From Tetragenococcus sp. (GTDB lineage: Bacteria; Bacillota; Bacilli; Lactobacillales; Enterococcaceae): DNA of 32,968 bases. A program made the position numbers and the translations under genes. Of this stretch, positions 7,829 through 16,869 are shown piece by piece (within the stretch, counting starts at the first letter, position 1; each line of letters begins with the position of its first letter). The stretch lies in assembly GCA_030462125.1 (NCBI GenBank), contig JAKDZT010000008.1, positions 1-32,968 of the forward strand, given 5' to 3'. The notes beneath the pieces are model-generated. The model was not told the DNA's origin. It saw only the letters and a list, made by a program, of their open reading frames with translations, and did not search any database.

Positions 7829-8748
7829 TATTGATCTTCAAAATAGTCATTTTCTTCTAAAAATTGTTCAGCGACGATCGAAGGCTCAACTAAATTATTA
7901 TCGGATTCATAATTTAGTTCTTGCATTGTTTCTGTATCGATCGTGTCCACTAGCCTATCTAAAACATCTTTAGCTTCAGGGTATTGATCTAAAAAGCTTT
8001 GATTGGCGATCATTGTTGCATCATATGGCGGGAAAAACTGCTTATCATCTTCTAACATCACCAAATTATTGCTAGCAATTCGACCATCTGTGGAATAACC
8101 TAAGACGACATCTACTCGATCAGCTGCTACTGCATCGTAAACAAGTCCAATTTGCATCGGCAACATTTTGTCAAACTCAAAACCATATTCTTGAATAAAA
8201 CCGGGGTAACCATCCCCAGCTCGCGTTATCCATGGACGATCTGTTCCAACGGTTACTTGATCAGCAATTGCCTCTAAATCACTAACCTTTTCTAAGTTGT
8301 ACTCTTGAGCTGTATCTTTCCGTACTAAAAAGACAAATGTATTGTCAAATCCATACGGAGGAAAGCGATATTGATTATAACGAGCCATCACTTCATTTTT
8401 GGATACCTCAAAAGCTTCTTCTGGATCTTTAATGGCATCCATTTGCAAAATTGTGATAATATCAGTACCCGTATATCTAGCTGCAGAAATATCAGCGTCT
8501 CCATTAAGCAAAGCTTGTTGGTCGATTTGAGCTGTCCCTAAATTGTTAATAATACTGGTCCGATAATCAGTGTAATGTTCAATCATACCACTGGCGAGAC
8601 TAGCTAAAATTTGCGATTCGGTCGTAACTCCACCTGTGATAGAGATAACATCAGAATCTTTATTGGAAGGCAAACCTGGTAAAGAAGAGCACCCAGTTAA
8701 AAATAGGAAACAGAATAATAAAAGAAAAAGATTTTTTATTTTTTTCAT
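7828..8748 (-). CDS. Osmoprotectant/glycine betaine-type ABC transporter substrate-binding lipoprotein (OpuAC/OpuCC-like), orphan
   Basis: Lipobox LFLTGCSS; ITGGVTTESQILASLASGMIEHYTDY; LVYDAVAADRVDVVLGYSTDGRIASNNLVMLEDDKQFFPPYDA. Confidence 0.85.
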   Translation of the reverse strand: MKKIKNLFLLLFCFLFLTGCSSLPGLPSNKDSDVISITGGVTTESQILASLASGMIEHYTDYRTSIINNLGTAQIDQQALLNGDADISAARYTGTDIITILQMDAIKDPEEAFEVSKNEVMARYNQYRFPPYGFDNTFVFLVRKDTAQEYNLEKVSDLEAIADQVTVGTDRPWITRAGDGYPGFIQEYGFEFDKMLPMQIGLVYDAVAADRVDVVLGYSTDGRIASNNLVMLEDDKQFFPPYDATMIANQSFLDQYPEAKDVLDRLVDTIDTETMQELNYESDNNLVEPSIVAEQFLEENDYFEDQ

Positions 8749-8898
8749 AATGTCGACTCCTTTATCAGAAAATTCGTGAGACTTTTTTTAAGTATGATGG
8801 AAAACGCTAAAAATTACAACTGATCCATTTGTTCTACTAAGACATAAGAAGAATGATGATATACTATAAAAATAGCTAGACCTTTTGGTTAAAACAGC

Positions 8899-8927
8899 TT
8901 GACACATTTTCTCGTCTTAGCTATAAT
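8899..8927 (+). promoter_or_regulatory. Consensus sigma-A promoter for rpsU
   Basis: TTGACA (8899-8904), 17-nt spacer, TATAAT (8922-8927). Confidence 0.9.
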
Positions 8928-9008
8928 TTTAGTGGACAGTGTTGTTATTGGATAGTTTTTTCTAATAGCAAAGACGGTTACTACTTGAGCTCGGAGGGAG
9001 GGAATTAT

Positions 9009-9185
9009 ATGTCAAAAACAGTCGTTCATAACAACGAATCTCTTGATGATGCTCTTCGTCGCTTCAAACGTTCCGTTTCGAAAGCAGGTACATTGCAAGA
9101 ATCTCGGAAACGTGAATTCTACGAAAAACCAAGTGAGAAACGTAAGAAAAAATCTGAAGCAGCTAGAAAACGTAAAAAATATTAA
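9009..9185 (+). CDS. rpsU: 30S ribosomal protein S21
   Basis: [61 protein letters not shown] at 9009 preceded by GGAGGGAGG; the ORF-track start (8985) is too early. Confidence 0.97.
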   Translation: MSKTVVHNNESLDDALRRFKRSVSKAGTLQESRKREFYEKPSEKRKKKSEAARKRKKY

Positions 9186-9215
9186 TTTCATCTGTAAAGA
9201 AGTGGAGCTGGTAGT

Positions 9216-9665
9216 GTGACACTGCTTACGAAGTTAAACGATGATCTAAAAGCTGCTATGAAGAATAAGGATAAAGAGTCTTTACAAGTCATCCGCATGC
9301 TCAAAACATCGTTGCAAAATGAACAGATCAATCTAGGCCGTGACTTGACTGAGGAAGAAGAATTAACGATTATCTCACGTGAGATGAAACAACGTCGTGA
9401 TTCTTTGGCCGAATTTGAACAAGCTGGCCGCGATGATTTAGCTGAAAAAACGAAAAGCGAGATTGCGATTGTAGAAAAATACTTACCCACTCAGTTAACC
9501 GAAGAAGATCTTCGTCCCATTATTAGTGATGCCATTGAACAGACAGGTGCTAGTTCACCGAAAGAATTTGGCAAAGTTATGGGTGTGGTGATGCCTAAAG
9601 TAAAAGGCAAAGCTGATGGTAACCAAGTGAATGCGATCGTTAAAGAGTTATTAAATCAAAAATAA
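9216..9665 (+). CDS. yqeY: GatB/YqeY domain-containing protein
   Basis: 149 aa, GTG start. EEELTIISREMKQRRDSLAEFEQAGRDDLAEKTKSEIAIVEKYLPTQLTEEDL; conserved position after rpsU. Confidence 0.94.
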   Translation: MTLLTKLNDDLKAAMKNKDKESLQVIRMLKTSLQNEQINLGRDLTEEEELTIISREMKQRRDSLAEFEQAGRDDLAEKTKSEIAIVEKYLPTQLTEEDLRPIISDAIEQTGASSPKEFGKVMGVVMPKVKGKADGNQVNAIVKELLNQK

Positions 9666-9671
9666 AGATAG

Positions 9672-9711
9672 AAGCTGTTGTAAGACTTACAATTCTTACA
9701 ACAGCTTTATT
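9672..9711 (+). terminator. Rho-independent terminator after yqeY
   Basis: AAGCTGTTGTAAGA (9672-9685) / TCTTACAACAGCTT (9694-9707), perfect 14-bp stem followed by T-rich sequence. Confidence 0.85.
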
Positions 9712-9814
9712 TGTTTGTTATAGCCCAAAGCAATTTTTCTTTTGGTTTTTCTGTGGTATGATATGGTAGTATAAATGCGGCTTGTAGATGCCGCTGGTGA
9801 AAATAAATCATTAA

Positions 9815-10840
9815 ATGGATGGAAACAGCGAAACAGTCAGTAAGAAAAGACGAACCGCTGTAGTAAAAGGAGCGAGTTTTTTGACGGAAGATTTTACGTC
9901 TTTTGAATTAAAAGTAACACAACCGCAAGACATGGACCTACTTTTGGGCACCCATGATAAACACGTTAGTCTAATGGAAGAAACAACGAACACGACCATT
10001 CGTGCTCGCGGAGAAACCATTCAAATTCAAGGAGACCAGGCAAGCGTTGATTTAGTGGTTGCTGTTTTTCAGTCTTTGCAAGAATTAATTAAACGAGGAA
10101 TCCAAATTGCTACGCCTGATGTGGTTTCTGCTTTAAATTTAGCCAAGCAAGGGGAATTATCCTCCTTTATTGAAATGTATGAAAAAGAAATTATTAAAGA
10201 TTATAATGGAAAGCCTATTCGCGCTAAAAATTTAGGACAAAAAAGGTATATTGATGCGATAAATAAACATGATGTTACTTTTGGGATCGGACCAGCAGGG
10301 ACTGGAAAGACTTTCTTAGCTGTTGTTCTAGCCATTGCGGCTTTAAAAAAGGGCTCAGTCGAACGAATCATTTTGACCAGACCAGCCATTGAAGCTGGTG
10401 AAAGCCTAGGTTTTTTGCCAGGGGATTTAAAAGAAAAAGTGGATCCTTATCTACGTCCAGTGTATGATGCGCTTTATCAAGTTTTTGGCGTCGAACATAC
10501 CAACCGCTTAATGGAGCGCGGCGTCGTAGAAATTGCGCCTTTAGCTTATATGCGTGGACGTACATTAGATGATGCGTTTGTTATTTTAGATGAAGCGCAA
10601 AATACGACGGTCGCTCAAATGAAAATGTTTTTGACCCGGCTAGGCTTTCATTCGAAAATGATCGTGAATGGTGATATTAGCCAAATTGATTTACCCAAAG
10701 GTGCAACGAGTGGTTTAGTCGATGCACAGAAAACTTTGAGTAATATTAAAAATATTGCTTTTGTCAACTTTGATGCCAGTGATGTGGTACGTCACCCTGT
10801 TGTGGCACAGATCATTGCGGCTTATGACCAAAAAAAGTAA
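9815..10840 (+). CDS. phoH: PhoH-like ATPase
   Basis: Walker A GIGPAGTGKTFLAV, ILTRPAIEAGESLGFLPGDLKEKVDPYLRPVYDAL, VILDEAQNTT. Confidence 0.95.
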   Translation: MDGNSETVSKKRRTAVVKGASFLTEDFTSFELKVTQPQDMDLLLGTHDKHVSLMEETTNTTIRARGETIQIQGDQASVDLVVAVFQSLQELIKRGIQIATPDVVSALNLAKQGELSSFIEMYEKEIIKDYNGKPIRAKNLGQKRYIDAINKHDVTFGIGPAGTGKTFLAVVLAIAALKKGSVERIILTRPAIEAGESLGFLPGDLKEKVDPYLRPVYDALYQVFGVEHTNRLMERGVVEIAPLAYMRGRTLDDAFVILDEAQNTTVAQMKMFLTRLGFHSKMIVNGDISQIDLPKGATSGLVDAQKTLSNIKNIAFVNFDASDVVRHPVVAQIIAAYDQKK

Positions 10841-10900
10841 AAAAGATAGCCTAAAGCCTCGGTTTGTTTGCCAGAAAACAACAGAGGAGGAAGGAAAAAT

Positions 10901-13075
10901 ATGATCATTGCACCTTTGAAACGTTTAAAAAATAAAATGGGAAAGTACTTTCTACCCGTTTTGCTACTACTCTTTTTTCTAATTACTAGTGGCATTCTTT
11001 ATTCGAGTGTGCATCAAACAGATACCAACTATAAAGAAGGCCAAGTGGCAGAAGAAAGTATTCGAGCGAATAAAACAGTGGAAGATACCCCTGCTACTGA
11101 TCAAAAAAAAGAACTGGCTGCTGATGCAGTCGTTCCCGAATATACCTATCAGGACGAGGTTACTAGTGAACAACACCAGTTAATTGAACAGTTATTCGAT
11201 ATGGTAGAAAAGGTTAGAAAAGACAGTGAAGAAGCAGAGGATGATTCGGATGAAGAAGTGACAGAAGATGAAAAAATGTCTGCTTTAAAGAAGGAACTAG
11301 AGCAAGTTGATAGTGATGATATCACCTTCTATCAACAAATTCCTCGTAGCTTTTACCAACTGGCTTTTGATTTGAATCAAGATGATTTAACGCAAGTCAA
11401 AGAAGAAAGTTTGCAAGCTGTTGATCAGAAAATGGACGAGCAAGTCCGTCAATCCAATTTAGATTCAGCTCGTCAGGAAGCACAAGAACAAGTGAATGAG
11501 TTGGATTTATCCAATGAACAAAAAGAAGCAGTAAATTATCTAGTGGACGAAGGTGTTGACGTAAATACCTTTTTAAATGAAGAAAAAACGGATGAATTAA
11601 AGCAAGAAGCCGAAGATTCGGTAGAGCCGGTAATGATCTATCAAGGCGAAGTAATTGTGCGCGAAGGTTCGCAAATTGACTCAACGGCCATTCAAAAACT
11701 GAATGTATTAGGAATGACGGAGAAAAATCAATCCTTCTTTCCTTTTGTAGCGATTATTTTAGTTTCACTACTGCAAATTGTTGTTTTACTTTATTTTACA
11801 TATCCAGTAAAAAATAAAGATGAACGGGAAAACCAAATGGTTTTTTATACAGCTGCCATGACATTGAGTCTAGTGTTTATGAAATTTTTCCAACTTTTTC
11901 AAACAGAAGCGGTTGCCTATATTCCGTTATTTTTCCCAGCAGCCTTTATTCCTGTCGTTTTGAATTTATTTGTTAATCGTCGCTCTGGAATTTTAGCAGC
12001 AGCCTTTCAGGTTGTACTCGCAACTTTCATTTTTTATGATGCAGTAGGAACGAATGTCTTGCCTATCATTTTAATTACCTATATGTTTTCTGGGCTTATG
12101 GGAACTTTGCTGGCAAGAAAACGCATTTCTCATCAAGGACGACAGTCGGTACTATGGATTGTTGTATTTCCTTTCTTAGTTAGCGTTATTTTATTTGTAC
12201 TACAAGGCGTTGATTTTGCGGATAGTCAAACATGGATCGCGCTAGCTTGCAGTTTAGCAGGAAGCATTTTGTCATTACTAATGGGCGTTGGACTGTATCA
12301 ATTTATTGAATTAATGGTAACAGATAATAGTGATATTGTTTTAAATGAACTAAGCAACCCGAATCATCCATTATTGAAAAAGTTATTAGAAGAAGCGCCA
12401 GGTACTTATCATCATAGTATGATGGTAGCTAATCTAAGTGCCAACGCTGTAGCTGAACTTAACGGAGATTCATTATTAACGCGAGTCGCTTGTTATTATC
12501 ATGATATCGGCAAGTTAAAACATGCGAATTTCTTTGTAGAAAACTTACCTCAAGGAGCCGAAAATCCGCATAATTTCTTGTTACCAGAAGATAGCAAACA
12601 AATTATATTTGGACATGTGAGCGATGGCGTGGCAGTTTTAAAACAAGAAAAAATGCCACAAATGGTTATTGATATTTGTCAACAGCATCATGGGACGACC
12701 TTGATGAAATTCTTCTATTCCAAAGCCAAAGAGCGTAATCCTGAAGTTACTGAAGAAGACTTTCGTTATCCAGGTCCTATTCCTCAAACAAAAGAAGCTG
12801 GCGTCGTTAGCATTGCTGACAGTTGTGAAGCAGCCGTTCGGGCGATGGATGAGCCGACCAATGAAAAAATTGATGAATTTGTCTCAAATTTAATTACGGA
12901 CCGGATGCTTGATGGACAGTTAGACGATGCACAATTAACCTTAAAAGAATTGAAAATAATCAAAAGATCTCTCATTAACGGCTTGTGCAGTACCTTCCAT
13001 TCTCGGATTAAATATCCTAAAATGAAGTCTGAAGCTGAAAAAATGAAAGAAGAACAGGAAAGAAGCGGACAATAA
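10901..13075 (+). CDS. pgpH: 7TM-7TMR-HDED/HD phosphohydrolase, probable c-di-AMP phosphodiesterase PgpH
   Basis: ATG at 10901 preceded by GAGGAGGAAGG; the ORF-track start at 10868 is a TTG. N-terminal TM plus large extracellular domain, multi-TM region, then HHSMMVANLSANAV...ACYYHDIGKLKH HD domain. Confidence 0.92.
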   Translation: MIIAPLKRLKNKMGKYFLPVLLLLFFLITSGILYSSVHQTDTNYKEGQVAEESIRANKTVEDTPATDQKKELAADAVVPEYTYQDEVTSEQHQLIEQLFDMVEKVRKDSEEAEDDSDEEVTEDEKMSALKKELEQVDSDDITFYQQIPRSFYQLAFDLNQDDLTQVKEESLQAVDQKMDEQVRQSNLDSARQEAQEQVNELDLSNEQKEAVNYLVDEGVDVNTFLNEEKTDELKQEAEDSVEPVMIYQGEVIVREGSQIDSTAIQKLNVLGMTEKNQSFFPFVAIILVSLLQIVVLLYFTYPVKNKDERENQMVFYTAAMTLSLVFMKFFQLFQTEAVAYIPLFFPAAFIPVVLNLFVNRRSGILAAAFQVVLATFIFYDAVGTNVLPIILITYMFSGLMGTLLARKRISHQGRQSVLWIVVFPFLVSVILFVLQGVDFADSQTWIALACSLAGSILSLLMGVGLYQFIELMVTDNSDIVLNELSNPNHPLLKKLLEEAPGTYHHSMMVANLSANAVAELNGDSLLTRVACYYHDIGKLKHANFFVENLPQGAENPHNFLLPEDSKQIIFGHVSDGVAVLKQEKMPQMVIDICQQHHGTTLMKFFYSKAKERNPEVTEEDFRYPGPIPQTKEAGVVSIADSCEAAVRAMDEPTNEKIDEFVSNLITDRMLDGQLDDAQLTLKELKIIKRSLINGLCSTFHSRIKYPKMKSEAEKMKEEQERSGQ

Positions 13076-13554
13076 TGGAAATTACTTTTATTGATGATAC
13101 TAAGCAGGTAAGTAAAAAAGAAATGACAGATATCGAAAGTCTGCTGCAATTTGCTGCAGACTACTTGAAACTTCCAGATAATACTGAAATGTCCGTGACT
13201 TTTATGGATAATGAAGGAATTCAAGAGATTAATCGTGACTATCGTGGAAAAGACGCACCGACCGATGTTATTAGTTTTGCCATTGAAGACGAAGGAGAAG
13301 AGGAAACTCCAATCTTTTTTGCTGCGGACGAGTGGACGGATTTGCCTAATGAGTTAGGAGACATTATGATTTCAACTGAGCGGGCTTACGAACAAGCTAG
13401 GGAATACGGACACAGTTACGAGCGTGAAGTTGGTTTCTTAGCTCTTCATGGCTTTTTGCATATCAACCGCTACGATCACATGACGCCTGAAGATGAAAAA
13501 GTGATGTTTGGATTACAAAAGGAAATTTTGAATGCCTATGGACTCAAACGATAA
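13075..13554 (+). CDS. ybeY: Endoribonuclease YbeY
   Basis: VTFMDNEGIQEINRDYRGKDAPTDVISFA, LGDIMIS, LALHGFLHINRYDHMTPEDEKVMF. Confidence 0.95.
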   Translation: MEITFIDDTKQVSKKEMTDIESLLQFAADYLKLPDNTEMSVTFMDNEGIQEINRDYRGKDAPTDVISFAIEDEGEEETPIFFAADEWTDLPNELGDIMISTERAYEQAREYGHSYEREVGFLALHGFLHINRYDHMTPEDEKVMFGLQKEILNAYGLKR

Positions 13555-13939
13555 AAAAAACAATGTAGAAAAAAGTAAAAGTCTAATAAACTCGATCGAA
13601 TTTGCGATGACTGGGGTAAAAACGGTCTATAAAGATGAACGAAATATGCGCATTCATACAGTTTGCGCGTTTTTAGTTATTCTTTTAGGTTTTTTATTCC
13701 AGCTTGACCGTTTTGAATGGTTGTGGATTGGACTCTGTATTTTTTTAGTACTGGCAATGGAAATGCTAAATACTGTTTGCGAAAATATTGTAAATATGAC
13801 AACAGGTAGACACTTTCATCCATTAGGAAAAAAAGCAAAGGACATTGCAGCAGCAGCTGTTTTAATGACGGCTATTTTTTCTATATTTGTAGCGGCACTC
13901 ATCTTTTTACCGAAAATTTATCAATTGTTAATCTATTAG
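13532..13939 (+). CDS. dgkA: Diacylglycerol/undecaprenol kinase family protein
   Basis: GVKTVYKDERNMRIHTVCAFLVI, EMLNTVCENIVNM, KDIAAAAVLM. Overlaps the ybeY 3' end. Confidence 0.93.
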   Translation: MPMDSNDKKNNVEKSKSLINSIEFAMTGVKTVYKDERNMRIHTVCAFLVILLGFLFQLDRFEWLWIGLCIFLVLAMEMLNTVCENIVNMTTGRHFHPLGKKAKDIAAAAVLMTAIFSIFVAALIFLPKIYQLLIY

Positions 13940-13957
13940 AAAAGAGGAAAATAGTAA

Positions 13958-14857
13958 ATGACAGAACATAAATCTGGATTTGTGGCGATTGTTGGTCGTC
14001 CCAATGTAGGAAAATCCACCTTGTTAAACCGTATTGTCGAGCAAAAAATTGCTATTATGAGTGATAAAGCACAAACAACGCGTAACAAAATTCAAGGCGT
14101 CTATACGACAGAAAACATACAGATGGTTTTTATCGATACACCGGGGATTCATAAACCACAACATCGTCTAGGCGATTATATGGTAAATGAAGCCTATGAC
14201 GCTTTACAAGAAGTTGAAGCAGTATTGTTTATGGTTAGTGCCGATGAAAAGCGTGGAAAAGGGGATAACTTTATTATTGAAAGGTTACAAAAACTGGAAG
14301 CCCCTGTCTTTTTAGTGATTAATAAAATTGATAAAGTCCATCCGGATGATTTATTAACGATCATTGAAGATTACGCTAAGCAAATGGCATTTACTGAAGT
14401 CGTTCCGCTTTCGGCCACACAAGGCAATAATTTTGCCACTTTAATGCAATTACTAGAAGAACAAATGCCTGAAGGCCCCCAATACTTCCCCGAAGAACAA
14501 ATTACGGATCATCCTGAATATTTTATTGTATCAGAATTCATTCGTGAAAAAGTCTTGCTTTTGACACAAGAAGAAGTACCACATTCGGTGGCTATAACAA
14601 TTGATTCGATGAAACGAGACGAAAATGACAAAATCCGTATTCAAGCAACAATCATTGTTGAGCGGGATAGCCAAAAAGGGATTATTATCGGTAAAGGCGG
14701 GAAAATGCTGAAACAAATCGGGATTAAAGCCCGCCAAGATATCGAAAAAATGTTAGGAGATAAAGTCTATCTAGAACTCTGGGTAAAAGTCCAAAAAGAC
14801 TGGCGCGATAAACAACGGTCCTTAGATGATTTCGGTTATAAGAAAGAAACACTTTAA
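13958..14857 (+). CDS. era: GTPase Era
   Basis: [36 protein letters not shown] domain [17 protein letters not shown]. Confidence 0.98.
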   Translation: MTEHKSGFVAIVGRPNVGKSTLLNRIVEQKIAIMSDKAQTTRNKIQGVYTTENIQMVFIDTPGIHKPQHRLGDYMVNEAYDALQEVEAVLFMVSADEKRGKGDNFIIERLQKLEAPVFLVINKIDKVHPDDLLTIIEDYAKQMAFTEVVPLSATQGNNFATLMQLLEEQMPEGPQYFPEEQITDHPEYFIVSEFIREKVLLLTQEEVPHSVAITIDSMKRDENDKIRIQATIIVERDSQKGIIIGKGGKMLKQIGIKARQDIEKMLGDKVYLELWVKVQKDWRDKQRSLDDFGYKKETL

Positions 14858-14882
14858 CCTTCTACTCAAAGGAGATGGGGGC

Positions 14883-15650
14883 ATGAATCAAGCTGAAACA
14901 AAGGGAATTATTTTATTTCGCAAGGATCATAAAGAAAAAGATATGTTAGTTAAAATTTTTACTGAATCTAGTGGAAAGTTAATGTTTTATGTCAAAGGGG
15001 CGCATCGTAAAAATAACCCTCTGACGCCAGCTATTTTACCTTATACACAAGCGACTTATATTGGTAAATTCAACAGCGAAGGGCTTTCTTTTTTGAATAG
15101 TGCCAAGTTTATCCATCCCTTTACACATATTCAAGAAGATATTTTTGCGGCGGGTTATGCTACTTATATGATGAATTTAGCTGACGCTGCAATTGAAGAT
15201 AAAGTTTATGATCCTCATCTTTATTCCTTTTTATATCAAGCATTGGCTCTACTAGATGAGGGGATTGATGGCCAGGTTTTAACCAATATTTTTGAAATTC
15301 AAATTTTACAGCGTTTCGGTATTACTATTAACTGGCGTGAATGTGCGGTTTGTGGTAGGACGCAGGGAAAGTTTGATTATTCTTCCAAATATAATGGAAT
15401 TTTATGCGAAAAACATTGGGATCGTGATTTCTATCGTTATCATGCGGATCCGCGGGCAATTCATTTTATTCGTCTTTTCTCGCAAATTTCTTATGATAAA
15501 ATTCACTCTATCAAAGTAAAAAAAGAGATAAAAAAAGCGATTCGACAAACCATTGACCAACTTTATGAAGAGTACGTTGGCCTAAATTTAAAAAGTAAAA
15601 AATTTATCGATCAAATGGATGACTGGGGTGAGGTTTTAAAGCCTAAATAA
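14883..15650 (+). CDS. recO: DNA repair protein RecO
   Basis: Start at 14883 after AAAGGAGATGGGG. ETKGIILFRKDHKEKDMLVKIFTESSGKLMFYVKGAHRKN; C-terminal CAVCGRTQGKFDYSSKYNGILC zinc-binding segment. Confidence 0.94.
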   Translation: MNQAETKGIILFRKDHKEKDMLVKIFTESSGKLMFYVKGAHRKNNPLTPAILPYTQATYIGKFNSEGLSFLNSAKFIHPFTHIQEDIFAAGYATYMMNLADAAIEDKVYDPHLYSFLYQALALLDEGIDGQVLTNIFEIQILQRFGITINWRECAVCGRTQGKFDYSSKYNGILCEKHWDRDFYRYHADPRAIHFIRLFSQISYDKIHSIKVKKEIKKAIRQTIDQLYEEYVGLNLKSKKFIDQMDDWGEVLKPK

Positions 15651-15682
15651 GCTGAAGACTTTCAGAAAGTTTTATTTTTTAT

Positions 15683-15712
15683 TTGACAAATGACTCCTTT
15701 TGCAACTATGAT
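15683..15712 (+). promoter_or_regulatory. Sigma-A-like promoter for T-box/glyQS
   Basis: TTGACA (15683-15688), 18-nt spacer, TATGAT (15707-15712). Confidence 0.75.
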
Positions 15713-15724
15713 AGTATTAATAAA

Positions 15725-15927
15725 AATAGTGCGATGACCTTTTAAAGGAAGAGAAAACCTTCTTTGAGCGAGTCTGGGAGAGTGTAAGCCAGATAGAAGA
15801 CCTTTTACCACAGGCGTTAGGGAGCACAAGCAAAAAGCTGCCGATATTTTATCGGAAGTAGGGTGGAACCGCGAGTTATTCGTCCCTATATCTATACATA
15901 GCTTGTATAGGTATAGGGACTTTTTTA
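15725..15927 (+). promoter_or_regulatory. T-box leader of glyQS (tRNA-Gly responsive)
   Basis: T-box core AGGGTGGAACCGCG (15860-15873); terminator GTCCCTATA..TATAGGGAC then TTTTTTATT (15882-15927); candidate specifier GGC (15813-15815); glyQ follows directly. Confidence 0.93.
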
Positions 15928-15953
15928 TTGATAAATTTGAAGGGAGAAAAAAA

Positions 15954-16868
15954 ATGACAAAAAAAGTAACGCTACAAGAAATGATTTTAAGCTTGCAAAA
16001 ATATTGGTCAGACAATGGCTGTATGCTTATGCAAGCCTATGATACAGAAAAAGGGGCAGGAACCATGAGCCCGTATACGCTTTTACGTGCGATTGGCCCA
16101 GAGCCATGGAATGCCTGTTATGTTGAACCTTCAAGAAGACCCGCAGATGGCCGTTATGGAGAAAATCCTAACCGCTTGTATCAGCATCATCAACTACAAG
16201 TGGTGATGAAGCCGTCGCCTGAAAATATTCAAGATCTTTATCTAGGAAGTTTAACTTTGTTAGGAATTGATCCTTTAGAACATGATATTCGTTTTGTGGA
16301 AGATAACTGGGAGAACCCTTCGATGGGTTGTGCTGGTGTTGGTTGGGAAGTGTGGTTGGATGGCATGGAAATCACCCAGTTCACTTATTTCCAACAAGTG
16401 GGCGGTTTAGCTTGCTATCCAGTCACTGCAGAATTGACTTACGGTCTAGAACGTTTGGCTTCTTATATCCAAGAAGTGGATAATGTTTTTGATTTAGAAT
16501 GGACCGAAGGCATTAAATATGGGGAAATTTTTAAACAACCCGAATATGAACATTCTCGTTATTCTTTTGATCTGAGTAATCAAGAGATGCTATTAGATAA
16601 TTTTGAAAAATTTGAAGACGAAGCGCAACGTTGTATCGCTGAAAATCTCGTTCATCCGGCCTATGATTATATTTTAAAATGTAGTCATACCTTTAACTTA
16701 TTAGATGCAAGAGGCGCGGTTTCAGTGACCGAGCGTGCAGGCTATTTAGCGCGTATTCGCAATATGGCAAAAGAAGTAGCCAAATTATTTGTCGAAGAAC
16801 GTAAAAAACTTGGTTATCCATTACTAGATCGTGCGCAAGCAGAAGAATTGTTGAAGGAGGAAGACTAA
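15954..16868 (+). CDS. glyQ: Glycyl-tRNA synthetase alpha subunit
   Basis: [68 protein letters not shown]. True start 15954 (AGGGAG upstream). Confidence 0.98.
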   Translation: MTKKVTLQEMILSLQKYWSDNGCMLMQAYDTEKGAGTMSPYTLLRAIGPEPWNACYVEPSRRPADGRYGENPNRLYQHHQLQVVMKPSPENIQDLYLGSLTLLGIDPLEHDIRFVEDNWENPSMGCAGVGWEVWLDGMEITQFTYFQQVGGLACYPVTAELTYGLERLASYIQEVDNVFDLEWTEGIKYGEIFKQPEYEHSRYSFDLSNQEMLLDNFEKFEDEAQRCIAENLVHPAYDYILKCSHTFNLLDARGAVSVTERAGYLARIRNMAKEVAKLFVEERKKLGYPLLDRAQAEELLKEED

Positions 16869-16869
16869 A

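Noticed and set aside
7761-7973. 70 aa plus-strand ORF overlapping the CorC-like gene end and the binding-protein gene
   Set aside because: It reads through the bidirectional terminator and antisense to the lipoprotein gene; no RBS or motifs.
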